Of a DNA stretch of 64,000 nucleotides, positions 26,592 through 34,959 are shown piece by piece. Location: positions 62,001 through 126,000 of the forward strand of contig NZ_JQKJ01000002.1 in NCBI RefSeq assembly GCF_000745975.1, in the 5' to 3' direction. A program made the translations under genes and the position numbers. The stretch comes from Desulfobacter vibrioformis DSM 8776 (GTDB taxonomy: Bacteria; Desulfobacterota; Desulfobacteria; Desulfobacterales; Desulfobacteraceae). Within the stretch, counting starts at the first letter, position 1; the number at the start of each line of letters is the position of its first letter. The notes beneath the pieces were generated by a model. That model worked only from the letters and a program-made list of their open reading frames with translations, was not told the origin of the DNA and did no database searches.

Positions 26592-27398
26592 TTATTTTTC
26601 TGCCATGACCCCCTTGGCTTTATGGCGAAACAGGATGAAAAGGTTGACCAATGCAGCAAATCCGCCGATGAGGAGGTACAAGAAAAATTGGAGAGGCAAA
26701 GAAGCATTGTGGGCATTGTACCTGAAAATACAGTATATGGCCCAAAATCCGTCCTTGAGGCCTATTTTTTTACCCTCTTCATAAGTTCGGCCCTTGTATG
26801 AAATTCCCATCTCGTAGATGCGCAGTCGCATGTGGGCAATTTTAGCAACCAGTTCCGGTTCGACGCCGAACCTTGATTCCTGGATATTAATATTTTGAAT
26901 GACCTCTCTTTTAAAAACTTTGTAGCAGGTTTCCATATCTGTAAGATTGAGATCAGTGAACATGTTGGAAAGAAAGGTCAGGAACTTGTTTCCCATGGAA
27001 TGCCAGAAGTACAACACCCGTCTGGGTTCGGTGGATAAAAACCTTGATCCCAGAACGACATCAGCATAACCGTCGGCCAGGGGGGCAACCAGTTTTTTTA
27101 GTTCCATGGGGTCATATTCAAGATCAGCATCCTGGACCGCAACAAAATCTCCGCTGGCTTGTTTGAAACCGGTTCTCAAAGCTGCCCCCTTCCCCTGGTT
27201 TTTACTGTGGGACAGCACATGGATCTGGGGATACTTTTTTTCCAACCGCCTGGCGATGCCAAGGCTTCCATCGGTTGACGCATCGTCAACAATGATGATT
27301 TCAAAATTAAAATCAGGCACTTGCATTACACGCCGAATGCATGTTTCAAGGGTTCTTTCTTCGTTAAAGCAGGGAATAACGAGACTGATTTGATTCAT
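26592..27398 (-). CDS. GT2 family glycosyltransferase (dolichyl-phosphate-mannose synthase-like) with truncated GtrA tail
   Basis: 268 residues. The GT-A domain starts LVIPCFNEERTLETCIRRV and contains EIIIVDDASTDGS and AVQDADLEYDP (the DxD-type sugar-nucleotide/metal site). This places it with polyprenyl-phosphate glycosyltransferases (DPM1-like). The last 35 residues (LQFFLYLLIGGFAALVNL) match the first helix of a GtrA flippase-like domain but stop after one helix, so the usual fused GtrA domain is missing three helices. It transfers a hexose to a lipid carrier on the cytoplasmic face. It sits 46 bases before (on the minus strand, upstream of none) and beside a large membrane protein gene that could use the lipid-linked sugar. 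Confidence 0.83.
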   Translation of the reverse strand: MNQISLVIPCFNEERTLETCIRRVMQVPDFNFEIIIVDDASTDGSLGIARRLEKKYPQIHVLSHSKNQGKGAALRTGFKQASGDFVAVQDADLEYDPMELKKLVAPLADGYADVVLGSRFLSTEPRRVLYFWHSMGNKFLTFLSNMFTDLNLTDMETCYKVFKREVIQNINIQESRFGVEPELVAKIAHMRLRIYEMGISYKGRTYEEGKKIGLKDGFWAIYCIFRYNAHNASLPLQFFLYLLIGGFAALVNLFILFRHKAKGVMAEK

Positions 27399-27443
27399 GA
27401 ATCAATACGTTGCATATTAAACGGTTATCTTTGAGCATGCGCG

Positions 27444-29183
27444 TTATGGAAGCAGGCAATATATATCTATCCGGGACGAATCATCAACAAATACCAGCTT
27501 GAGGTCAACACCGGTAACCGCTTTTTTTCGTGTGGTTTGAGCAAATATGGAGTCTTTTTTTACGACACAGTAATTTACGCCAATCTCCCGCAGGCGTGAT
27601 AGCGTTTCCATGGCGGGGAAAGTTGCCATATGAAATTTCAGTTCTAGGTATTCCGGCGGGAAATAGCCGGAATATCCGTTTACCATTTGACGGCGGTGAA
27701 AGGTCTGCCAGTACATCCATTGGGCTTCCTGTTCATATCCTGCCGCATCCGGCCTGAAAGGAAATGGGATACAGGCGATGACACTGTCTTCGGGCGTTTG
27801 TGCAGCCAGATAGTTCACCCAGGACGGGGTCAATGAATAATCCACTGGCCGGTACAAGGGTTGGGCAGGAGGAAGAATTTCCACCACAGCAGCCACGCCC
27901 AGACATACAACCAGAACTGAGATCCACCCGTGCATCCGGGTTTGACGGATATGCACGCGGACAGCGGTAAGAATTTCCTGCAGACCTGCCATGGCCAGAA
28001 GAACAACCATCAGGTGAACCAGAATGGAGAACCTGAAGACGTTACGGGCCTGACCGAATCCAGGCAGATGATTCACCAGCAGCATATATGGCTGCCACCC
28101 CCATATCCTTAACCACGGTCCCAGTGAAAGTGCAAAGGCCGTACACATCAGGGTCAGGCAAAAAAGTGTCCACCGCCTGTTTTTCCGGTTCACCAGGCCC
28201 AGCCCAATACCTGCTGCTGCCAGTGCCAGCTTCAAAAACCCCGGACAAAGTCTGAAGCCGTCGAAATTTACATCAGCGCCATCTGATACCTGCCTTACCC
28301 CAGACCAGTGGGGCCATGGAGGAACCAGATAATCCCCGGCCAATGCAGAAAAACCAGCCAGGTATTTCTGGGGTAAAGGCGCATGAAGGCGCTGTGTCTG
28401 AGCCTGGTGCAGGGCAAAGGGCGAACAGATGACGCCTGCGGTGATCAGGCCCAATCCTAAGGACCGCCACGTACGCCACTCCCAAAGACGGTTTCCAATC
28501 ATCCAGACCAATGACAGGGATAGTGGAATCACAAGAAACAGACCGTAATAGGCACACATAAGATAGGTCAGGCTAAAAGCGCCCCCAAGAACAATTCCCC
28601 TAATTGCCGTGGGCCGTTGAATGAATGTGAGAGCCGCTGAAATGGTCCAGAGAATACCGAAAACCGGGACCAGTTGAATCACCCCGACCCAGGAATGGAT
28701 CAAGGGCAGCAGGGTCATCATGGCTCCGCCCGTCCACTGGATTGGCTGATAAACATTTAAACGCTTTAACAGGCAGAAAGCTGACCACCCGTTCAGGCAA
28801 AGACAAAGGATAAGTAAAAAATTGTAGGCAAGGATGCGGTTGCCTGTGATCCATATAACCGGTGCTGCAACACTGCTCAGCGGCATGGGTTCGGAAAAGG
28901 CAAAGGTCCCGTTCCGGGGGTAAAAGATGGGGGCATCCCAATACCCGGAATACCCTTTGGCCGCGTTCTGGACGTTCCACCAGACGGTCCAGACGTTGAA
29001 CAGGGGAACCGTTGGACTTGTCTCTGTGCCCATGGGCAGACTGCGCCCAGGTGCCGTGACAAGGGGCCAGGTGGAAACCAGTGACAGCAGGAGTAAAACG
29101 GCCGGCACGGCCAGAAGCCGCGCCGGCCGCCCCAGGTTATTGAATTTCAAAGGTGCAGGTCGCAAGGAAACTTTCCACATCAC
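27444..29183 (-). CDS. Polytopic membrane protein, possible GT-C-type glycosyltransferase
   Basis: 579 residues with about 11-12 hydrophobic helices spread over residues 20-460 and a soluble C-terminal domain of about 110 residues. The first periplasmic loop (STWPLVTAPGRSLPMGTETS) resembles that of YfhO/GT-C proteins that use polyprenyl-phosphate sugars, but no family-defining motif is certain. It is transcribed just before a GT2 synthase of lipid-linked sugars, which supports a GT-C role. The ATG at 29183 lies inside the end of the DUF4198 gene (47-base overlap); an internal start such as the TTG at 29150 is possible. Function is unassigned. Confidence 0.6.
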   Translation of the reverse strand: MMWKVSLRPAPLKFNNLGRPARLLAVPAVLLLLSLVSTWPLVTAPGRSLPMGTETSPTVPLFNVWTVWWNVQNAAKGYSGYWDAPIFYPRNGTFAFSEPMPLSSVAAPVIWITGNRILAYNFLLILCLCLNGWSAFCLLKRLNVYQPIQWTGGAMMTLLPLIHSWVGVIQLVPVFGILWTISAALTFIQRPTAIRGIVLGGAFSLTYLMCAYYGLFLVIPLSLSLVWMIGNRLWEWRTWRSLGLGLITAGVICSPFALHQAQTQRLHAPLPQKYLAGFSALAGDYLVPPWPHWSGVRQVSDGADVNFDGFRLCPGFLKLALAAAGIGLGLVNRKNRRWTLFCLTLMCTAFALSLGPWLRIWGWQPYMLLVNHLPGFGQARNVFRFSILVHLMVVLLAMAGLQEILTAVRVHIRQTRMHGWISVLVVCLGVAAVVEILPPAQPLYRPVDYSLTPSWVNYLAAQTPEDSVIACIPFPFRPDAAGYEQEAQWMYWQTFHRRQMVNGYSGYFPPEYLELKFHMATFPAMETLSRLREIGVNYCVVKKDSIFAQTTRKKAVTGVDLKLVFVDDSSRIDIYCLLP

Positions 29184-29925
29184 ACATTTCAGGGTCTTTG
29201 TAGGGCTCTTTGTAATTCACTTTAATGAGCCACACCCCGGAAGCCAGGATGCGGATTTTTCCCATTCCGTGTTTATCTGTACTGGCCGCATAGGCATAAA
29301 CACCATTCTCTGTTGAGAATCCGCCGTAGGTTGCCAGAAATTCAGTTTTAAAAGGCTTGCCTCTGAAGAGTACCTTGATGGGCAGATCATCACCGGGGCG
29401 CAGGGCCAGGGGATTGACCAGGGGCAAAATTTCCAGGTCATGGCCCACCACGGTATCCACCTTGCCACCGGCCTCGCCCACATTGGCAACGGCCTTCATG
29501 TATGAGTGGTAATACCCTGAACTGATCACGTTCTTCAATCCCTTTTTGGGCTGGCGTTTATATCCATCAGTGGTTTTGGTGAAAAAAGTGCTTTTGCGTT
29601 TCGCTGCCAGGACGTAGCCGCCTTCTTTTTTCAAGGGGCTTGGGGAGGTGAATTCGATTCCGGAAAGTGCCGTGACAACGGTCTTGTCTTCTGCACCCGG
29701 CCCCAGAATAACCGCTTCCTCCAGCTCTTCTCCATTCATGAAGCCGGACAGGGGAAAGCGGTGCCCGTAGCCGATGACCCATTTCAAGGGCTTGTTCGCG
29801 GATATGGCCCCGTCCTCCAGAAGCAGCCAGGGGAAATGTGCCTGAACCGGTGTACAGGTAAAAAATGAGAGGGCCAGTGCGGCAAGAGCCACCATCCAGA
29901 TGCGATTTTTTTGATTTGTTTTCAT
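29137..29925 (-). CDS. DUF4198 (NikK-like) periplasmic protein
   Basis: 262 residues with a signal peptide (about 1-29) cleaved before HFPWLLLEDG. The N-terminal His after cleavage is typical of DUF4198 proteins, in which it can act as a metal ligand. The remainder is beta-rich, with the family's conserved end region around GVWLIKVNYKEPY. DUF4198 proteins accompany nickel or cobalt uptake systems and TonB receptors. Here it follows a TonB-dependent receptor gene after 35 bases, and a NikL-like gene precedes both. It is probably the periplasmic partner of an outer-membrane metal uptake route. Confidence 0.8.
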   Translation of the reverse strand: MKTNQKNRIWMVALAALALSFFTCTPVQAHFPWLLLEDGAISANKPLKWVIGYGHRFPLSGFMNGEELEEAVILGPGAEDKTVVTALSGIEFTSPSPLKKEGGYVLAAKRKSTFFTKTTDGYKRQPKKGLKNVISSGYYHSYMKAVANVGEAGGKVDTVVGHDLEILPLVNPLALRPGDDLPIKVLFRGKPFKTEFLATYGGFSTENGVYAYAASTDKHGMGKIRILASGVWLIKVNYKEPYKDPEMCDVESFLATCTFEIQ

Positions 29926-29960
29926 TTGTCTTCTCCTTGCTTAAAAAATTATGTCTCTTG

Positions 29961-31916
29961 TTAAAATGACATGTCCAGGCAGAGTGTTATGGTTCTGCCA
30001 GTACGCTGATAACGGTCGTCTCCCTTGTCCGAATCAAAAATATTATCCACTTCCAGCGTGAGTTTGGACACCTTGCCTACCCGTTTGAACACTTTACCGT
30101 CAACGACCACATGTGCCTTTTGCACACGTGTGTTGTCGCTGTCTGTGTATTGATCCGAGTTGTATTCGACAATGCCGCTGACGCCCAATCCCCAGGGAAT
30201 GTATTCATAGGCAGGGGTGATGGAGAATGAATGGTCCGGGGTATAGGTCAGATCGTTTCCTGTGGATTCGTCTTCGGAATCGGTATAGGTGTAACCAAAC
30301 AAGACTGAACAATTGTCATTCAGATAGTATTGTGCTGTTACTTCTATGCCCTGGGTCATGGCCTTATCTATATTTTCGTAGATATAAAGGTCTGCACCCT
30401 CATAGGTCTGGCCGGTCCGGTCTGTCACCACCATGTTGTCTACGTCGTTTCTAAAATAGGCCAGCCCGACGATTAACTTGTCATCCAAGAGCGACTGTTC
30501 GATGCTCAATGAATACCCAATGGACTCCTCCGGCTCCAGGTCCGGGTTAGAGGAGACCCAGAACGGTGAGTGGTAATATGGGACATCGTAGTACAATTGG
30601 CGGATGGTCGGGGATTTGAACGATTTGCCCACCGAGGCCCGCAAGGTGGTACTTTCCCTGAAGCGGTACATGGCACTCAATTTGGGATTAAACGAATCCC
30701 CAAAGGTGGAGTGGTTGTCATACCGGATGCCGGGGACCAGCATCAGCTTTTCAAAAAGGGTCCACTCATCTTGCAGGAATATGCTGAAGGTATCAACGTC
30801 TTCCAGCACCGTGGTCCGGGTCGTGGTTCCGCTGCTGCTGTTGTCCATGAAATAATCGATGGTCTGGCGCTGAAATTCGATTCCGGAGGTAACAACGTGG
30901 TTGGCCGGCGCATACCAGGTATACATCAGTTCACCCTGGTCAAAGCCGATGTCGCCGGATCGCGTGGAAGTGCTGAAATCATCCAGGTAGTGATAGCCCT
31001 TCAACATGAACTGGTGGTTCTGTGAAAGCTTGAAGTCAAAACCTGCTGAAATGCGGTAGCTGTCTTCTTCTGTGGTGCTTGTGGTCTCCCTTGTGAAGTT
31101 GCTGAGTTCACCCTTTATCCAGCCGTTTGCCGTATCTGTGAAATCAACATCCAGTTTCCCCATCACTGCATCCCGGTCGTTTTCATAGGGGCTTAAACTG
31201 GTCCCGTCTGAATCCTCATGGGAATAGTGGAGCAAAAAGCCCATATCTTCGTTGATTTTGCTTCCAGTATACGCGTAGGCGGTTCGTGTGTAGCGGTTCT
31301 CTCCATAATCTGTGGGGGTGGTTACGGCATCCGTGTAATAATCCTTGCCCTGGGAAACCTTATACCAGCCATATTTAACACCGGCCCCGGCCATGGTTTT
31401 CCGGGGAACCTTTTTGGTGATAATGTTGATCACTCCGGCCATGGCATCGCTACCGTAGAGAACTGAGGACGGTCCTTTGACAATTTCGATCCGCTCGATC
31501 ATGGAGACGGGGATCTGGTTCAGACCTACGGCATATTCACCATGGGCACCGCTCTGACTGCTTCCGTGCATTCTCTGGCCGTCAATGAGGATCAGGCCGT
31601 AGCCGTCGTTGAAACTTAAGCCCCGCAACCTGGCGCGGGAGGATGAGCCGCCAAAAATATCATCGTTTCCTCCCACCGAGAACCCGGGGACTGTTTTGAC
31701 AAGGTCGCTTACGGTCTGGGCATTGCTCTGTTCAATATCCTTGCGGGTGATCAAAACGGTTTCTACAGGTGAGTCCTTAACCGCATGGGGGGTGCGTGTA
31801 CCGATGACCACGATCTCGTCAAGCTTGGTGGTTGACTCGTTTTCTCCGGCCCAAAGCACACCTTGAAAAAGCATCAGTGCCAGGATGAGCATCAATCCTG
31901 CTTGTGTTTTGTGCAT
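29961..31916 (-). CDS. TonB-dependent outer membrane receptor
   Basis: 651 residues: signal peptide (about 1-22), a TonB-box-like DEIVVIGTR near 32-40, the plug domain (about 45-160, with VLYGSDAMAGVINIITKK) and a 22-strand barrel ending in the aromatic C-terminus LCLDMSF. It resembles the CirA/BtuB/FecA-type receptors. It imports a metal complex or cofactor across the outer membrane using TonB energy. Neighbouring DUF4198 and NikL-like genes suggest nickel or cobalt rather than iron, but this rests on context only. No TonB/ExbBD genes are in the window. Confidence 0.92.
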   Translation of the reverse strand: MHKTQAGLMLILALMLFQGVLWAGENESTTKLDEIVVIGTRTPHAVKDSPVETVLITRKDIEQSNAQTVSDLVKTVPGFSVGGNDDIFGGSSSRARLRGLSFNDGYGLILIDGQRMHGSSQSGAHGEYAVGLNQIPVSMIERIEIVKGPSSVLYGSDAMAGVINIITKKVPRKTMAGAGVKYGWYKVSQGKDYYTDAVTTPTDYGENRYTRTAYAYTGSKINEDMGFLLHYSHEDSDGTSLSPYENDRDAVMGKLDVDFTDTANGWIKGELSNFTRETTSTTEEDSYRISAGFDFKLSQNHQFMLKGYHYLDDFSTSTRSGDIGFDQGELMYTWYAPANHVVTSGIEFQRQTIDYFMDNSSSGTTTRTTVLEDVDTFSIFLQDEWTLFEKLMLVPGIRYDNHSTFGDSFNPKLSAMYRFRESTTLRASVGKSFKSPTIRQLYYDVPYYHSPFWVSSNPDLEPEESIGYSLSIEQSLLDDKLIVGLAYFRNDVDNMVVTDRTGQTYEGADLYIYENIDKAMTQGIEVTAQYYLNDNCSVLFGYTYTDSEDESTGNDLTYTPDHSFSITPAYEYIPWGLGVSGIVEYNSDQYTDSDNTRVQKAHVVVDGKVFKRVGKVSKLTLEVDNIFDSDKGDDRYQRTGRTITLCLDMSF

Positions 31917-31989
31917 ACGTTCTCCTTTTCTCCTTGTTGAACAAATTGTTGAACAAATTTATTGTTTTACTGCAATATCATGGAACCTG

Positions 31990-32484
31990 TTATCCCCGGG
32001 TCCTGGACCGCCGGGCTTTCCAACCAAAGAGAAATCCCCAGAGCCCGAAAATCAGAGACACCCCACAGATGATCTTCAAACGGCGATTTGTTCCATAGGG
32101 TAAGGTAGAAACAATCTCTTTGTCCGGCAATTGGCTGCTTTGGGAGGCGGACACCGGGGAGGATTTGTCCGATACAACCTGGAAATCCAATGTCAGACGG
32201 TGTCCCATACCGTCGCTGACCGCAATGTTCCATGTGCCGGGGGTGTCTGCGTTGACCATGAAACTGCCGTTTCGATCCGTACGACCGCTTTGAAAAGGAA
32301 GACTTGTTTCAGGTGCCATGATCTCAACTTTTGCGTAGCTCATCGGCTCACCATCGTCATACATGGCAGAGATGCAATAGGCCTTGATTTCGCTTACGGT
32401 TCCCATAACACCATGACACCACCCCAGGGAACCGGTGAATAAAACAACAAACAATCCTGCTGTTAACATTGTAACCGGTTTCAT
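31990..32484 (-). CDS. NikL-like periplasmic/membrane protein
   Basis: 164 residues. A signal peptide ends near GSLGWC, followed by a CHGV start and a carboxypeptidase-regulatory-like beta domain (about 30-105, containing GRTDRNGSFMVNADTPGTW). Next come a Ser-rich linker and a single C-terminal transmembrane helix (about 135-155) with a basic tail. This matches auxiliary proteins of nickel/cobalt ECF transporters (NikL type), though the transporter core genes are not here. It is first in an operon with the TonB receptor and DUF4198 protein, downstream of the structured leader and terminator at 32551-32800. CAGGAG lies 13 bases before the ATG. Confidence 0.6.
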   Translation of the reverse strand: MKPVTMLTAGLFVVLFTGSLGWCHGVMGTVSEIKAYCISAMYDDGEPMSYAKVEIMAPETSLPFQSGRTDRNGSFMVNADTPGTWNIAVSDGMGHRLTLDFQVVSDKSSPVSASQSSQLPDKEIVSTLPYGTNRRLKIICGVSLIFGLWGFLFGWKARRSRTRG

Positions 32485-32550
32485 TTTGTTTTTTTTGCTC
32501 CTGTTTCAAGTATTAAAATTCGGCATCATTTTTTATTTTTTTTCTTACGT

Positions 32551-32598
32551 AAAAAAAAAAGCCATAAAAGATAGGCAATCTGCCTGAACCTTCATGGC
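32551..32598 (-). terminator. Leader terminator upstream of the NikL-like/TonB operon
   Basis: Read on the minus strand, GCCATGAA pairs with TTTTATGGC around an inner AGGCAGATTGCCT hairpin and is followed by ten T residues. It points towards the NikL-like gene, whose ATG is 67 bases further on. The position between a long leader and the first gene is that of an attenuator. Confidence 0.75.
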
Positions 32599-32800
32599 TT
32601 TATTAACGATCAACGTTATGTCGCGTTAAACGACACTTTATGTATGTATAAGCAGTCCCTTCATCCCGATTTTAAACCCTGGGAAAAGGCTTCAGCCTTC
32701 GTTTTTATACACCTTTAGCATTTCTGTAAGGTGTGGTGAAAGAGATGCTTTTATCTATCCAAATTTCTCATGCTGCGAGGTCATGAACAGGCTCCTTTTA
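32599..32800 (-). promoter_or_regulatory. Hairpin-rich leader, candidate riboswitch
   Basis: On the minus strand at least four small stems can be drawn before the terminator: ACACCTT/AAGGTGT, AAGGC-TGAA-GCCTT, TGTCG/CGACA and TAACG/CGTTA. None matches a riboswitch consensus I know; cobalamin, Moco, NiCo, fluoride and TPP were considered. The stretch encodes no protein. A metal-responsive attenuator is a reasonable hypothesis given the operon downstream. Confidence 0.4.
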
Positions 32801-33059
32801 TATCTTCAAAGTAAAAAAAGTCAACCCCGTTTTTCATTTGCAGCAAATAGGGTTAATAAAAAGTTTAGACTTTTCATAAAATTGAGAAATAGACAGCAAA
32901 AAAAGCCTTTTTGAAATCCAGATGCTCTCAGCACTGCCGGATCGACGGAATACCCTGTAAAAAATCAAATTCTCACTTGCCATCCAGGTAGCAGCCAGTT
33001 AGGATATTTTCCAAAAGTCGATTTCGGACATCCTTAAATTGAAGAAAGAAAGAGTTCAC

Positions 33060-33839
33060 ATGAATTTGCAACTTCAGAACAAAGTGGTTTTAATAACCGG
33101 GGGTACATCAGGCATCGGTTTATCAAGTGCAGAAACTTTTTTGCAAGAAGGCGCACATGTGATGATCAATGGCCGTAATTCAGAACGTGGCCATCAAACG
33201 ATACAAAATATAGTGAGCACACAGCCCGAAGCCAGAAAACGGATACAATATGTATCAGGTGATGTGGCTGTTGTAAGTGATTGCAGGCGAGTAGTCACGC
33301 ACACCTTGAAACAATTTGGAGGCCTCGACATAGTGGTGAACTCCGCTGGCATCACTTTTAATCACCAAATTGATGACATCGATGAAACCCAATTTGATCT
33401 TCTGATGAATACCAATGTCAAAGGCAGCTATTTTATCTGCAAATATGCTGTTGAGCAATTCCGGGTCCAGGGATACGGCAGCATTGTTAATGTGTCTTCT
33501 GATGCAGGTCTTCAAGGAAATAAAGGCTTGTCTCTTTATTGTGCGACTAAAGGTGCTATCAATATCATGAGCAAAGCATTAGCCGTTGATCTGGCACCTC
33601 ACAACATTCGGGTTAACTGCGTGTGCCCTGGCGATATTCATACACCAATGCTTGACGCTGACCTGCAAAAGGAAAATGACCCTGAGGCATATCTAAAAAG
33701 CCTAATCGAACCTTACCCCATCGGACGCCTCGGGCGCGCAGAAGAAGTCGCTCGAGTCATTGTGTTTCTTGCCAGCGAAGCCTCTCCATTTACGACGGGG
33801 GCCTCATGGTCAGTAGATGGAGGTATTACGGCCTATTAA
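33060..33839 (+). CDS. Short-chain dehydrogenase/reductase
   Basis: 259 residues from the ATG at 33060. The upstream TTG at 33039 would add seven residues, but a GAAAGAAAGAG stretch precedes the ATG. Signatures: ITGGTSGIGLSSAE (cofactor loop), NSAGITFNH, VSSDAGLQGNKGLSLYCATKG (catalytic Ser, Tyr, Lys), and the C-terminal FTTGASWSVDGG that ends most FabG-like SDRs. It is followed by 450 bases with an inverted-repeat element. The gene is more A/T-rich than the window's left half. Substrate is unknown; no partner genes help. Confidence 0.82.
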   Translation: MNLQLQNKVVLITGGTSGIGLSSAETFLQEGAHVMINGRNSERGHQTIQNIVSTQPEARKRIQYVSGDVAVVSDCRRVVTHTLKQFGGLDIVVNSAGITFNHQIDDIDETQFDLLMNTNVKGSYFICKYAVEQFRVQGYGSIVNVSSDAGLQGNKGLSLYCATKGAINIMSKALAVDLAPHNIRVNCVCPGDIHTPMLDADLQKENDPEAYLKSLIEPYPIGRLGRAEEVARVIVFLASEASPFTTGASWSVDGGITAY

Positions 33840-34038
33840 CTCCTATTACAAAATAGTGAGCGCAGACTCGCAAATTGATGGATTGATGGTCAACAAAGAT
33901 GAGGGACGCGTTGCGCTCATTGGTCGTATTTTTTAAGACATAAGTGGGAAGGGTTTAAATAAAGTAAAAAGAAGGGGAAGAAGCGGCAATTAGATCCGGT
34001 TTCAGCCAATAATTTTTTCTGCTTTCAATAAAGTCCTC

Positions 34039-34198
34039 GTCTGGGGTGTCTAAATCTGCCTTTTTCGATTGCTCATTTTTTGGCCCTCTTTTGTGTCGTT
34101 GAAAAGCCTATCAGATAAGGCGTTTCAGCCGATTATAGCAGGCCCAAAAACCGAGCTAAAAAGGAGGGCTAAAAAGCGGGTTTTTAGACACCCCAGAC
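34039..34198. repeat. 160-bp inverted-repeat element (MITE-like)
   Basis: The 16-bp sequence GTCTGGGGTGTCTAAA at 34039-34054 is matched by its perfect reverse complement at 34183-34198. The interior (128 bases) also pairs in part: GGCCCTC with GAGGGCT, and A/T tracts facing each other. No frame inside encodes a protein, and I see no clear target-site duplication. It lies in the 456-base gap between an SDR and a toxin gene, the rest of which holds nothing recognisable. Confidence 0.65.
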
Positions 34199-34295
34199 TT
34201 ACATCCACCGGGTAACAATATCGAGTTTCATCCTCCTATTCAATGGAATTCCAACGATTCGGATTTATCTGGGCACGACCAGCGTTTTGTTCGCT

Positions 34296-34553
34296 TTATT
34301 TGTAGATGCTTTTACGGCGCCCGACCTTAACTACCCAAATTGAAAGCTCATTGTCTTGGATTGAATAAATAATCCTGTATCTGCCATGCCGGAGCCTATA
34401 ACGCTCCTGAGTGCTTAACTTTTTACATCCTGGTTGACGATGGTCTTTGCCAAGAGATTCAATACAGGCTAAAATCTTGGTTAAATCCTTATCCGGTATT
34501 GACTTAAAATCTTTCCATACCGAATCTTTGAAAAAAATTTTATAAACGGCCAT
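34296..34553 (-). CDS. RelE/ParE-family toxin
   Basis: 85-residue type II toxin of the RelE superfamily, likely an mRNA interferase. Visible pattern: YKIFFKDSVWKDFKSIP at the N-terminus, the central LRHGRYRIIYSI strands with conserved Arg residues, and the C-terminal VVKVGRRKSIYK, where RelE-type toxins carry catalytic or RNA-contacting basic residues. The gene begins 14 bases inside the antitoxin gene, the usual coupled arrangement with the antitoxin first. The pair sits next to the 160-bp inverted repeat in an accessory-looking stretch. Confidence 0.85.
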   Translation of the reverse strand: MAVYKIFFKDSVWKDFKSIPDKDLTKILACIESLGKDHRQPGCKKLSTQERYRLRHGRYRIIYSIQDNELSIWVVKVGRRKSIYK

Positions 34554-34773
34554 CTTTTTTTAATCTCTTGACCATTTGTTCATAACTTATCAAAGGTTCG
34601 TTCGCTCTTTCATCAAAGGCCGCAAGATCCTCTGCATCCTCAGATAATGCTTCCCTTAAAACTTCATTGATTATTTCAGACATTGATCGTGAAGTTTCAA
34701 TCGATTTGAGCCTCAACGCCTGATGAAGAAAGGGGTCCAAGTATATGGTTGATCTTTTTGATAATGTGGACAT
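34540..34773 (-). CDS. Ribbon-helix-helix-type antitoxin
   Basis: 77 residues. The N-terminal 45 residues fit a ribbon-helix-helix DNA-binding domain (STIYLDPFLHQALRLKSIE, then SMSEIINEVLREAL). An acidic linker (SEDAEDLAAFDERANEP) leads to the C-terminal toxin-wrapping segment. It neutralises the adjacent RelE-like toxin and probably represses the pair by binding its own promoter in the 186-base gap upstream (34774-34959). It overlaps the toxin start by 14 bases. Confidence 0.83.
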   Translation of the reverse strand: MSTLSKRSTIYLDPFLHQALRLKSIETSRSMSEIINEVLREALSEDAEDLAAFDERANEPLISYEQMVKRLKKDGRL

Positions 34774-34959
34774 GTTTCACCTCCAGAAGTTATTTTTAAA
34801 CATCATAACATCAGGATGTCATAGCGTCAATGGTTGTTGAAAGCGAACGGCCGAGCTGAGCAGACTCTGTCTAATTTCGGATCGAGCTTCTTCTTCAGGA
34901 TAATTCAGGACCTCACCAAAAGATAACGATTTTTTTCATGGCACGTCTCCTTCCTTTGA

